Below are positions 1 through 11,684 of a DNA stretch of 64,000 nucleotides, piece by piece (within the stretch, counting starts at the first letter, position 1; each line of letters begins with the position of its first letter). Source of the DNA: Callaeas wilsoni (Eukaryota > Chordata > Aves > Passeriformes > Callaeidae). The position numbers and the translations under genes are program-made. The stretch lies in the NCBI GenBank assembly GCA_013398955.1, contig VWPU01012278.1, positions 47,146 through 111,145 on the forward strand, written 5' to 3'. The notes under the pieces are model-generated. The model did no database searches, was not told where the DNA came from, and was given only the letters and a program-made list of their open reading frames with translations.

Positions 1-1654
1 CTTTGAACTATATCTCAGTGGCCCAAGTTCTTTCCTTTTTAAATTAAAAGCAGAAGTGAAGATTTGGGAGCAACAAAATGACAAAACTTAGATTTCTCTA
101 GGAGGTGTCTATACCCCATTAACTGACATAAAACAGTATAGAATTTTACAACAATTTAGAGAAATGCATCTAATCAAATGACTGTCTTGAAATTCTGATG
201 TGACATTAACACAATTTGGTATCTTTAGAGAGAAAATAAAGCGTCGTCTTTTCTTATGGTTGAAGTCCATGTGTATGTGGACATATGTATTTGCAGACAC
301 ACAGATTTCAAGTCCCCATATCCCAGACTCAAAGTTTATAATATTTGCCTTGTAGAAGTCCAGCCTCTCTATAATAAAAAAATTATCTAAATAAATGCTT
401 CCATTAATCTCAATGTCATATTTCTTAAGAGATGATAAGAGAAATTTTGACATTTTTAGTTTGTTAGAAGAAAGGCAATTGATATGTGTGATGTTTGAAA
501 AACTAAGATTAATAGATGTGCTTATTTCATAGTCATTTTTGAGAAAAATAATTCTATGCTTTTCTTTGCTGCATTGCATTTCAGAAGCCAGTTTAATTCA
601 ACAGGGTACCTTTCTACTGCCTTTAAAAATAACTGTTAAGCCACAAAATAGGGTACATTAGACTGTATAAATTAGATTTGTTTTAGAAGACTAGAAACTA
701 GTTAGACCTCATATAGTGTTTCTTGTCACAACTTCTAGGAGGCTGTATGTGAGACAATGTGGTATGCTTAAAGAAGTTAATACTTACTGGCCTGGAGGCC
801 TTTATTTTTTATTACCAAGGAGTGCAAATAAACCTGCTTGTTAGGGTGGAAATTTAAAGGTCAGTCTTCAGATGTCATAAATCATAGATCTAGGAAGAAA
901 TAGATTAAGGAAGCTTAAAATACTCAGTCAGCATCAACAACACAGCAGTGTTGCCTTAATTCTGCAACAAAGAACTGATTCCAGTTATTATTCTGTTCCT
1001 CAGGGAGTAATTTATTTCTGGTTCAGGTCTCAAGAAAAACATCACATAAGTTATAGTTCCTGAGTTTTAGCCGGGTTTAGGTTTTTACTCTTAAGGATCC
1101 ATAATAATTTTAGATCTTCCTCTGGTTAAACAGTGTTTCATTTCATTTTTGTCAAGATATAAATTGACGTTTCTTAATTTATTTTTAAATCAGTACAGAT
1201 TAGCTTTATTTAAATGCATGTATAATTAATAAGTGAGTGTTTATTCAATTTTAATATTGTGGGCTTATAATATTATGTGAATTTTGAGAGGTCATTTAGA
1301 CTGTGATCACCAGGGATCCATCCATATTTATGTCATTCCTAATATATATTTCCAAGTTTCCCATTTTGGAGATTGATGTTTTCCAGAGCAATCTAATACA
1401 GTGCTCCATTATCTTTGCAAAAGATACATTTTCTCTAATATCTAATCTGAATCTTCTTGCTGCAGTGCAAAAGTGTTATTCTAGTTCTGTCTCACATGGG
1501 CATGAAGAACAAATCTCCTTAGGAAAAATGTATTTATGCAATGCATATATCATTAATATCATCTTGTAGTTGTCTCTTTTGCTTGCAGTCTTCTCTACCC
1601 CTGGCTAAATAAGATCATTCAGTTGCTCTTGAGAGGGCCTGCCAATAGACCTCT
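1..1654. other. AT-rich unique sequence, no gene recognised
   Basis: No repeat family or splice-supported exon is seen here. The minus strand carries a 156-codon open frame (579 down to 109). It has no similarity I recognise and no convincing splice sites at both ends, so it is treated as unexplained rather than as a gene. Confidence 0.5.
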
Positions 1655-1765
1655 CACCGTTCTTTTTATTCCTCATACTTTGTTTCAGCTGATAGGGGCT
1701 TGAAATATGGTGCCCAGAATTTGAGACAAGGCTGCATCTGTGGCCTTACAAGGACTCAACAAAGA
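1655..1765 (-). mobile_element. ancient CR1-like LINE fragment
   Basis: The plus strand here resembles the antisense of the CR1 3' region: a 'cttgaaatatggtgcccaga' segment followed by a degenerate 'ctgtggcctta' block. That is the order seen in CR1 sequence just upstream of the 3' UTR. It is short and strongly diverged, so it would be an old copy. The assignment rests on remembered family sequence, not an alignment. Confidence 0.4.
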
Positions 1766-2059
1766 AGAATCAATTTTATAGCCTGTGAAGCAGGCTAGGT
1801 AAGCTCAGTGCTGTTCTTGGGCTAATTCCATCTATCAGTGTTGTTTTATTCTCACTCCCTAGAAAGGTTACCTTTATCATTCTAATTCTGTCAAAGAAGT
1901 GTATTTTTTATCTTCCTGTTCCCACTGAGAAAATTATTGTTATTTTCACTAATAGACTCTTGCCAGTGGTGTCTAGTCAATTAGAGACTAGAAAAACAGA
2001 GACAAATTGAAACACAAAAAGTTCTACCTGAATATGAAACCTTTTTCCATTTTTTTTTC

Positions 2060-2243
2060 TGTGAGGATAAGTGAACTCTGGAACAAGTTTCCCAGGGATG
2101 CTGTGTAGACTCCATCCCTGGAGACAGGTAAAACCCAACTATACACAGCTCCAAGTAACCTCTCCTAGCTGATCCAGCTTTGAGCAGGGCAGTGGACTAG
2201 ACAGTCTCCAGAGGCCCTTGAAACTTTTCTGTGTTTCTATGAA
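2060..2243 (+). mobile_element. CR1 LINE 3' end fragment
   Basis: Sense-oriented CR1 3' end. The order is a degenerate 'ctggaacaagtttcccaggg', then 'tccatccctggaga', 'gatccagctttgagcaggg' and 'ggactagacagtctccagag', finishing in 'ctgtgtttctatgaaa', which is a degraded copy of the CR1 terminal octamer repeat. It is 5'-truncated to under 200 bp, as most CR1 copies are, and carries no coding potential. Confidence 0.85.
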
Positions 2244-2389
2244 ACTAATACCTAAGTAAAGGTTACACATACAGGATTATCCTTCGTAGCAGAATTAGAA
2301 GAAACGAAATTTTCTGTCATGAAGAGAGTATAATGTATGTTGCTGTTGCTTTCCTTTCTTTTCTAAATCTAAGAAGATTTACATGTATA

Positions 2390-2956
2390 AAATCATAGAA
2401 CCATGGAGGTTGGAATAGACCTTCAGGAACATGAAGTCCAGCCTTTAACTGAACACCATCCTGTCAACTAAATCATAGCACTAAATTCCATGTCCAGGCA
2501 TTTCTTGAACATTTTCAAGGATGATGACTCTACCACTTCCCTGAGCAGCCCTTTCCAATGCTTAACAACCCTTTTAATGAAGAAATTCTTCCCAATATTC
2601 AACTTGAACTTACCCTGGTGCAGCTTGAGGCCATTTCCTCTTTTCCTGTCACTATGATGATGTTTGTGGGTCCCTTCCATCTCAGAATATTCTGTGATTC
2701 CATGATTCCGTGATACTTGCCTGGAAGATGAGTCTGACCCCCACTTTGCTACAATCTCCTTTCAGGCAGTTGTAGAGAGCAATAAGGTGCCCCTAAGCCT
2801 CCTCTTCTCCAGGCTGCACACCCCCAGCTCCCTCAGCCACTGCTCCTATGATCTCTAGACCCTTCAACAGCTCCATTGCCCTTCTCGACATGCTCCAGAA
2901 CCTTCAAGTTTTTCTTGGCATGAGGGCCCAAAACTGGACACAGGAGTATCTAAGTC
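2390..2956 (-). mobile_element. CR1 LINE 3' region, antisense, interrupted
   Basis: The plus strand is the reverse complement of a CR1 3' end. It starts with the octamer tail (aatcatagaaccatggaggt), then the 'gaagaaattcttccc' and 'cttgaggccatttcctctt' blocks, and ends near 'ggcccaaaactggacacagg'. The copy is split: between about 2656 and 2714 it holds a short plus-oriented CR1 tail, after which the antisense CR1 resumes at the expected place. A 70-codon open frame inside it is an accident of antisense repeat sequence. Confidence 0.9.
2656..2714 (+). mobile_element. very short CR1 tail nested inside another CR1
   Basis: Only the last ~55 bp of a CR1: 'gggtcccttccatctcagaa' followed by three octamer-like units (attctgtg, attccatg, attccgtg). 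It sits in the opposite orientation inside the 2390-2956 copy and interrupts the block that normally reads from 'cctgtcac' into the 'ggagaagag' region. It must therefore be younger than its host. The left edge is approximate. Confidence 0.75.
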
Positions 2957-4021
2957 CCTAAAAGGTTAAAGAAAGTCCTTATGAATTATTAGTGTGAACC
3001 AATGTATAAAAATGATTAGCAGACTCAAATACGTTTAATTAAATGACATGCATTTTTTATGTGAAGAAGGAAAATTAAGTTTGTATTTGGAAACATGCAG
3101 GCTTATCATTGCTGAATGACGAAAAAAGGCATGTTGGTTCACAGTGCTTCAAATAACAGTAGAGTTGTTCATCTCGCCAAGCATAATCCTTTTACTCACT
3201 TTTAAATAGGCTTCAGAACATATTTTTACATTTTGTTGTATGCTCCGTATCTATTGTCCATCATATTAAACGACAAAAAATGCTCATTTCTGAAGAAAAA
3301 GTAATCACTGACACACTAGCTTGTCCCTTGGATGTGATTCCTTACGTGAAATTATGCTTGTTCTCATTTAATGAAAGATCATTATACACTTATTGCAATA
3401 TCCTGTTAATGTGCTCTGTTCAGAAAAAAGCCATGACTGTTGTTGTATGTGTGGTCATGTGGGACTGTGAGTTAGAGTGAAGCTTTTTAGTTAGAGAAAG
3501 ACTTCTTTTCCCTAATATAGACCATTAAGATTTCCGGTCTTCTGGAATGGGAACTAATCACTGCACTTCCATCACTACTTTGATATTTTTGGATTTGCTG
3601 TGGTTTAGTTTCAAAAGCAGTTAACCTACTTGGATTAAAAACTAAATCAAACAGAACAAGATTTTCCTGACCTTCAAAGGTTTTGTTGCTGGACTGATTT
3701 CTAAGGTGGGATCTTATTTTTCAATGATAATATGTTACAGATATGGTGTGACTTGAACCTGATCACAAAACAGAGTTTGGGAAAAGTCAGTTTAGGAATA
3801 ACACTACTGCAACAGTAAGCAGACAGGCTATTTACAGTAGTTTCACAATAGTATTTGCTGGAAATATCTTGAATTCGTAAAACATAAAAAAATAATTACA
3901 AAATATTTCCTAATTTTTTCCCTACCAATGTTTGGAATACGAGGTTATTTCAGCTTTTTTGTTTTCCTTTTTTTTCCCTCCTTGAACATATTTACTTAGT
4001 CATAGTCAAATATTTTCAAAC
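2957..4021. other. AT-rich unique sequence
   Basis: No repeat, exon or regulatory element is recognised. Open frames here are short and unsupported. Confidence 0.5.
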
Positions 4022-4390
4022 TGTCTCTTCTGTTGACAGCTGGCAGCCTGTCACAAGTGGTGTCCCCCAAGGCTCTGTATTGGGTACAGTTCTATTTAGT
4101 GTTTTTATCAATGATCTGGACGGGAGTATTGAGTGCACCCTCAGTCCGTTCACATGACACCAATTTGAGTGGGAGTGTTCATGTGCTAGAGGGTAGGAAG
4201 GATCTGCAGAGGGGTCTGGATAGGCTGCCCAGGGGACTGGCTGAGTCGCCATACCTAGAGGTATTTAAAGGACAAGTAGGTGTGTCACATAGGGATGTGG
4301 TTTAGTGGTGGACTTGGCAGTGCTGGGTAAACTGTCTTGATGATCTTAAAGGTCTCTTCCAATCGAAATGATTCTATTATTCCATGGTTC
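4022..4390 (+). mobile_element. internally deleted CR1 LINE (RT segment joined to 3' end)
   Basis: The first half encodes, in one plus frame (about 4040-4150), the CR1 reverse transcriptase stretch [10 protein letters not shown] followed by FSVFINDLD, a hallmark of the RT palm. A degraded counterpart of the catalytic F-A-D-D-T motif follows near 4155. The sequence then jumps from '...gtctggatagg' directly into the 3' untranslated region ('ctgcccaggggactgg'). It continues to the CR1 tail (gatcttaaaggtctcttcca, then gattctattattccatg). The RT C-terminal part and the start of the 3' UTR are missing. Confidence 0.9.
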
Positions 4391-7002
4391 TACTGCCTTG
4401 GTCCATCATTCTGTACATTCAGATCCTCTCTTTTGTCCTCATGCTTTTGTGAGTTTTGATGTATGTAAATATGATGTCTGCTTCCACTTCTGTTCCATCT
4501 TATTTTTCCTCAAAAGGAATGATTTTTTTCTATACTTTTTCACAGGTATATTGCATTCTTTTTATCTATATCTCCCACAAACACAATGCCTGCAGAAACA
4601 TATAGGAAGATATACCTAGGTGGGAAGGAACAATATTGGAGTAGCCATGTTGTATTACAGAATAGAAAGATTTGTCAAGGCATACATGTCATAAAGCGTA
4701 AGATCATGTGATCCATTTTTTATGTGCTGGAGTGCTACCCATTTGTTCGCTGTAATTATTAATGGTTTTATTAAGGTAAGCACTAGAGTACTTTGGAATG
4801 TATGGTAGTTACCCATAGCTGTTAATGTTATATTTTTATTTCACTGATTTACAGTTACATCCATATTGGTTTGAGTGACTAGAATACAAATGTATTTTGC
4901 AAAATGCAAAATTGTTTAATTTCTATAAGTTTCAGTTAGTATTCCGTGCTGTATTCTAAGGCATTTCATTTGCTGATGGAAAGCTGGTATGTATTTTTGT
5001 TTTCCAAATGTATTTCAAGGGGTGCAAATCCTTCTGATTTTTCTGAAATAGGCGTTTCAACACATAATTGAATTTCTCATCAAGATAATTCAGATCAAAT
5101 TCTAAGACAAAGAATTCTTAGATAAAGTAGTTTTTCTGCTAATTGCATTAAAGTTATATGATTAAAAAATATTTTTTAAAGTATTGCATTTATATTTTAT
5201 CCCTTTCTGCCTTTGGCATTGATTGCAATTTAACATATGATACTAGAGTCTTTTTGTCTTATTTTAGATGAATGAACACTTTATGTCATAGAAAGTTAAA
5301 CTGGATTACTGGATTAAAGTTTCTTTTGCAGAACCATCCATAATAGCATCAAATGAAAATTCAATTATGGAAATGGGAAATTTCCCACGCTTAGGGATAG
5401 CATTTTAAAAGGAACAACTTTTGAGAAACTTAATTTTCTGTTGATGGCCTGCTACTGAGCTGCTTAAAAATCAAGTTCCCTAATTTTCTCTTTAGAGGGC
5501 ACACCAAATCCAAGCCTGTTCTGAGGTCTGGTATTATTAAACAGATTGATATAATGTCATTGTGCTGCTATGGACACTGAATATAAAACTTAGCACGTGA
5601 AATTCAGCTAAATTAATAACCAGGAACAAATTAACTAAATCTAGTTTTTTGTTTGGCTGCCTATGCATCTTAATTGCAGGTGGTTTTAGTTTTGTTTTGA
5701 AGAGCAATAGAGCATGAATAAATTAATCTTAGATTAAACAATATCTCTTTTACAACAGCTTTTGAGCTGACAGCTGAAGCAATTTTTTCATTTTACAGCT
5801 CAATTTGCTTTTATACAATTTGCAGGTTTTTGGTGGACAGAGACACCTCTTCCAACAAAGGTGGGCATGGTAAATCAATGTGTACTAACACAAACCAAAG
5901 CTGACAGTGACTAGGGTGACAGTGTGTGACATCACTCTTCATTGCATTCACGTTTCATTGCATAGGGTTTCCAGAGCCCACTTACCCATGTCAGTTTTCC
6001 CCCAGCTCTTGTTTCATGGAAACATGGAATTGAGCTTGTAACCTCTGGCTTGTTTTCTTATAACTGATCTCTATCCTCCACCGTTTGCTCCAAAGCAAAA
6101 AGTGCCTTTAGTGCCTCTTTTGTCTGTGTTTATGGTAGATTTTTGTAAAAAAACTATCTTCTTTCTTCATAAGAAATCATTCTTGTGTCTTTCAGCTTTT
6201 GCTCTTCACTGCTTTCAGTCATTATCAAGCCTTCTTTTCATTTCAAGAGATGTCAAAAAATCATCAGTTAGATATTCTCATTCAGTTTTTTTATCTTGCT
6301 GTGTATTATACGTAAAATTCTAATATATGCACATTGTTTTTACCTTCTACTAGTTTCCCTGTTTATTAATTAATCTCCTTTCTGCTTCCTATTTTATCAT
6401 GTTTTAATAAAACAAAATTGTTTAAAACAATTATATAGCTGCCATGCTTCACAGTTACTTATGTTTGACTACAAATTTTTTCCACATGTGAGAATTTTAT
6501 TTTACTGTACTCTACTGTTTGGGCAAGTCTGTTTTTCATAACACCAATGTTTTTCAAGCTCAACAAATAATTGATGGTGTCTTCTTATTGGCTGGCACAA
6601 TTAATTTGAGTGAACTCCCTGCAATCAATATATCCTTCTTTGTATTGCAAGCATACAGATTGTTCTTCGCTGGCTATTGATATTCTCCTGCTCCCAGGGG
6701 TTACAGAACTCAGTGTTTTCAGATTATTTTCCAATAATAAAGACAAAGTACAGTACGTTGTAGGACTTTAGCCAGTGTAGGAACATAACCAGACATATAA
6801 AATGTGGTAAGGAAAAACATGGGTGAGTATGATTCATTGTTACCCTGTCCCACAGTACTAACGTAAGAGATTTTATTTATCTATTTTAATGTTAAATGGA
6901 CGCATTTGGTAAAACAGCTGACTTAAGTAGAAATCATATCCTCTGGAGTTTAGCTACATTACATACATGAAATTTTCCACTTTCATTTCTCACAACACAA
7001 CT
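4391..7002. other. AT-rich unique sequence
   Basis: No repeat family or exon is recognised. The 5640-5900 stretch is rich in T-runs and homeodomain-like ATTA cores, which alone proves nothing. Confidence 0.45.
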
Positions 7003-7022
7003 GATAGCACAATTGTGCTATC
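7003..7022. repeat. perfect 20-bp palindrome
   Basis: gatagcacaattgtgctatc is identical to its own reverse complement with no spacer. It lies in otherwise ordinary AT-rich sequence and is not part of a recognised transposon. Confidence 0.95.
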
Positions 7023-7323
7023 TCTAGCACAAGCCAGGTAGTTTAATTTAATCACTGAGCTCATTGAGAAAGATTTGGTTTTCCTTAAAAAATTAAAAAT
7101 CCCCAATGTAGATTAAGATTTATTTTAGACTGAAGAAATTAGGTAGCGTTAAGCCACTAACACCCATGAAAAATAAAGTGCTGTCTATGTAAAGAAGCAA
7201 ATAACTTCTGTTTAATACCATACACGAGACAGTGAAGTACTTGGTATGAAATAGTTTCAAATCACTTCAGGACTCTGAGCTCGGCTAAAAGGTACACTGG
7301 AGTCAACTTCTGTTAACATTACT

Positions 7324-7463
7324 TTATGGATTTTTTAAATATTTATTCACGGAGTAGTATAGTACAGATTCTTCAGGATCAAAAATAGGCCAGTCTTCCA
7401 GACTCAGGCGATTGTTCCCATAAGACACTTCCCAAAGGTTTGTGGGAAAAGCCAAATGCTCAT
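7324..7463 (-). CDS. weak candidate terminal exon, protein not recognised
   Basis: A minus-strand frame runs from an AG at 7465-7464 to a TAA at 7326-7324. It begins with two bases completing a split codon, so it is compatible in phase with the candidate exons at 17746-18009 and 25894-26097. It would encode about 46 residues containing FPTNLWEVSYG and LEDWPIFDPEES. The polypyrimidine tract before the AG is poor. An AATAAA (minus, near 7119) lies about 200 bp beyond the stop, but such hexamers are common in AT-rich DNA. I do not recognise the protein. It may be a chance frame. Confidence 0.15.
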
Positions 7464-7490
7464 CTTTATTAATGGTCACAGAGAACATAT

Positions 7491-10400
7491 TATGAACATA
7501 TGTGTTCTTGTGTATCTGTGTGTTTGTGTAATACATATTTAAGAGAGCAAAACTAGAAGATACTATATGTAAGTAGTTGCAGACTTAGAAAAAAAAAGAA
7601 TATACAATGTTGTGAAATTTCATAATATGCAAATTCTTTAACCTCACACCTATGAAAAACTGATCAAAGCCTTGCCCTTCTAAAGGAGAGAAGAGGGGAT
7701 AACAACATTAAACACCTCCCTTCAGATCTTCTGCCAGAAATCCTTGTGTTTGTTATCTTACTGAACCCAGTTACTTTTTCTAGTCATCTAATTATTATCA
7801 TGCTTCCCTGCCATGAGCCCTTATGCTTGATGCCATATGTTATAAGCCAAGACTTACAGAACTAAGTGAAATTCACTACCTACTTATTTAATTTAGATGT
7901 CTTTGTTGTAGTAGTTCTCATTAGCCCCTGTGTAGCTTTGCTGCCTTGATGATACAATTTATTGCAGCTTTGAGAACAGCTGCCATAATAAAAAAACTAA
8001 AGACGGGTACTAGGGGTAGTTGTTGATTCCAGTTTATGAAAATTGCACCTGACACTGTATTTTTTTCAACTGAGAGAATTAGACACCTAAAATATTTCTA
8101 GAAGGATCAATACTCAAGTAGGTGCAGCTTGTGAAGTTACTGAAGCAATTTTCCAAATTTTTATTTTTAGTAGCTGTAAAAAATAGGAGAGGAAATAAAA
8201 ATTTATTATTTACAAGTGAAATGGTAAGTTGGTTATTGATATTAGAGCACTAGAATACCATACAAGTCTCTTTATAAATATGTAGCTCACTAACTTATAA
8301 TATTGTGCTAATTTTTAAAAATATTTTCAAGTAAAATTAATTTTCATCACATACAAGATTTCTTTATACTTACCTTTGGTCTTGCAAAGGCATTCAAAGG
8401 AGTAGCTGAAAAAGCATATGCCTTTGAAAGAGTAAAAGCCCCTTTTGATGTAGAGAAAGGGGATCTGAATAGTTTTTAACTGTTCTTCCTGACATTACTT
8501 TCACAGTATATTAGATACCATCTTTTTCCTGTTGTAATACCTCTTTATACCTAGCCTATAAAATAGATTAAATTTGTTGCAGTGTAATGCTTTTCATTTC
8601 TTTACTGCCAGATGTCATGTGAAAATTCTTCATCTACTTCCTCTAGTGCATATGACCACAGAAGAGATAAAACATTGGTGCAAAGATGAAAAGAAATCAC
8701 AAAATAACCAAAAAAATCTTAAGAAACTCAGAATGAAAATATAAAGTACTAAATAAATTGGAAACTAACCAAATGCTTGCCAGCATGTGCAGCCCTATGG
8801 CATGCTCAAGTCTCGGTTTTGTGGTATGGAGTGACTTTAGGATTACTTCACAATATAGGTAGGAAAATATATTGATGTCTTCTGCAATAGGAATTATTGG
8901 CCTCTGAAGAGTCAAGAACAGAAATTCTGGTTCTGTTCTTTGTTTGAAATCTCCTTTCAAATAAGGTACTATGGTCGTTGAGTCATTCTGCCATCTGGTG
9001 CAATAGATACTGTAGCCTCTGTCTCCTTCTTGATTTACTGCTATTTCATCAAACATCCAGCAGTTTTTCACTGTCTGCTGCATGCCTGTGCTCCTTAGTC
9101 TTCCACAAAGCCACTGTCTTCCTGTTGTTTTCAAGATCTGCAAGATTTTCAGTATTTTTCAAAACTTTTTCTGTGGCTCTTTTGTGATACTTGCCTGTCA
9201 AAACAGAGACTATCTCTTGATAGTATGTGGTCGTCCAGCCCAAAGTTATACTGCTACTAATCAAAAGCAAACTGAGATAGCTACAGAAAGTTCAATATTA
9301 TTTATATGCAGTGTTTTAGTTTAGCTGTACTAATAATAGACTTTAAAATGATTCCACAAGGGCAGAAAATATATATTGTATCTAGATGGAGTATGTATAG
9401 AGGACCTACAATTAAGGAAGCTCTTTAGAAACAGCTAAATTTTTTTGGCAAGAGGGACAGGGAGAATCCCAAGTGCATGGGGCTGAAGAAACCTCAGAAG
9501 GGATGTAATTCTTTACTATGAACATGCTTAAATTCACTAGAAAGTTCAGTCCATCCTATGTCCCTAACGTATCACAGCACCAGATTGGACACTGTGGACT
9601 GAAAAATTTGCATAATATATAAATAAATATTTCTAATTATAATTAACAATTATAAGAATTATTGTTTCTACTTTTAAAAAAAGTTTATACTTTTTAATAA
9701 AGGTATCATTTCTCCTCAATCTGTGCAGAGAAGCTTACCAACATCCTCATGAAGACTATTAATTTAACAGTTAAGTAAAATTTAAAATACTCTGGGCTTG
9801 AATCAAAGAGTCATAGCTCCTAAACTCAGCTCCTTTGATTCTCATTTGGTGGAAGTTCCTATAGCTGTTGATGTAGCTGCACTCTGCAAATCTACATCAG
9901 CTGATGACCTGGCCTAAGGTGCTCTACTTTGGATTAAAACCATAACGATTTTGGCACCATCTGGAATTCTTTATTACTTTATTTACATAAGTTGCTTTCA
10001 ATTAACCAGAGCAACTTATCTTGGAGCAACAGAATTGAACCTTGAACTCAGGGAAAATGTGTGATTTGGTCCGCAGTTCCCCTTTCTGGGATGGCTCTCT
10101 GGTCTGTAGGCTGTGTTGACAGGGCACTCCTGTCTCGCGCTGTCTGTCTTTATTACGGTCTCAGCAGCACCGCTGTTCGCTGCTGCTCACTCAATTACTC
10201 GTACAGACAAAGCTAAGTAACGAGGAGTCCTGCTGCCACAGTGTAATTAATCCTCTGGAGTAACATAGACAACAAGCAACTGCACAAACAGCTGACTAAT
10301 CTTCCAAAGTACACAGGTATCTTGATTTGCAGCACGATCACTTTGCTGGTGTTTCTATACTTAATTGTCCTTTGTCATATAGCAGAAGTGAACTCTTCTT

Positions 10401-11448
10401 AGCTGGCAAGTACTTGGAAGCCACTATTTGCTGCCTGCATATTTTTACAGCCAAATGTCTATTTCTAGCCTTTTTGACATACCTCCTCTTCCCTTTAAAT
10501 ATTACCGGGCTATACCTTCACCTCATATAAGCATGGAGAGAGCAATTATTTTTTATCAATTACGCTCTAGACTGTGATGTTCATTACCCTTTGTATATTA
10601 CCTTCAGCAAACTTTAAAAAGTATATTCTCTAACATGAATAATTACATTGTAAAAGTCTGCATTAACCACTTTGGATTGAAACAAGTCAAGTGCTAAAAA
10701 ATATGATGCACGCAAAATGAATTTTCCATTTTCCTGGTATAGATCTGACCTTTGGTTTATAATAACCACATACTATGACAGATGACCTAAGCTGTGAACC
10801 ACTACATGTAATAATGATAGATGTGTTTAGATTTTTTCTGACTTTAGGCAAACTCTGTAACGATAAACATATTGTTAATACAGAGAGTACATTTTTACAT
10901 TTTCTTGAGAAAGAATATTTTTTTCTCCTTTCATTTAACACTAACTAAAACAAATGGTTGTTTTGTGCCTATAGTCATGATTCATAAATGGGTAGTACTC
11001 ATTCAAAATAGACTTCTATTTTTCTCAATTAAAATGCAATAATGTTTGTTGAATTTGGTAGAATTTAGTGTGAAAAGAAAAGTATATACTTGAGGTCATA
11101 AGCGAATACATCCTCTAGAAAAATATAAGAGCATAAAAATGTTTTATTCTTAATTAGCATAACAATATTTTAAGAATTTCAATTACAATTTTCAACAGTT
11201 ACAGCTCCTGAGTCCGCTGAAGTAAGTCAATGAATGCTGCATATTTAAGGAAAAAGAAGTTTGAAATACAAGTTTGGAATATATTTTTGGAAAGACCAAA
11301 TCAGCAAGAACCTGTCTTTGGAGCAGAAAAAAAAGGGGATAAAATCTGAACTCTAATCCAAATTGCATTTTCTTAAGGGTATGGAAATGAATAGCACAAA
11401 AGAAAAGGAAAAGTGCAGTTAGAGTATTGATGGTAATGATAAAAAGAG
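7491..11448. other. mostly unique AT-rich sequence
   Basis: Two overlapping minus-strand open frames (9270-9049 and 9143-8697) are long but lack clear splice sites or recognisable motifs. At 10050-10330 base composition shifts: several CpGs (tctcgcgc, ttacgg, accgctgttcgc, actcgtac, aacgagg) cluster in otherwise CpG-poor sequence. No repeat family is recognised. Confidence 0.4.
10070..10310. promoter_or_regulatory. possible CpG-bearing regulatory element
   Basis: A ~240-bp patch has a higher GC and CpG content than its flanks, with direct 'gctgctcac'/'gctgcc' motifs and a taattaat homeodomain-type core near 10246. This is only a composition argument; no TATA box or initiator can be placed and no neighbouring first exon is seen. 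It could equally be an old repeat. Confidence 0.15.
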
Positions 11449-11684
11449 ATCACAGAATCATTTAGGTTGTAAAATATCTTTTAGGTTGTAGTCCAACCTT
11501 TAAACATAGTACTGACAAGTCCACCACTAAACCATGTCCTCAGGTGCCACATCTACATGTCTTTTAAACACCTCGAGATGGCGACTCAGCCACTTCCCTG
11601 GGCAGCCTATTCCAACACCTCACAAAAGTTTTGGTGAAGAATTTTTTTGTTTTATCCAAACTAAACCTCCACTGAAGCAACTTA
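11449..11684 (-). mobile_element. CR1 LINE 3' end, antisense
   Basis: The plus strand reads 'gatcacagaatcatttaggt' (antisense octamer tail), then 'tagtccaacc', 'ccaccactaaaccatgtcc', 'cttttaaacacctc' and 'acttccctgggcagcctatt'. This is the usual antisense order of the CR1 3' UTR. A duplicated 'atcttttaggttgta' near the tail and an internal T-run show local rearrangement. It is 5'-truncated and non-coding. Confidence 0.88.

Noticed and set aside
2468..2680. Minus-strand frame '[16 protein letters not shown]'
   Set aside because: Antisense-positioned CR1 3' UTR translation, not a gene.
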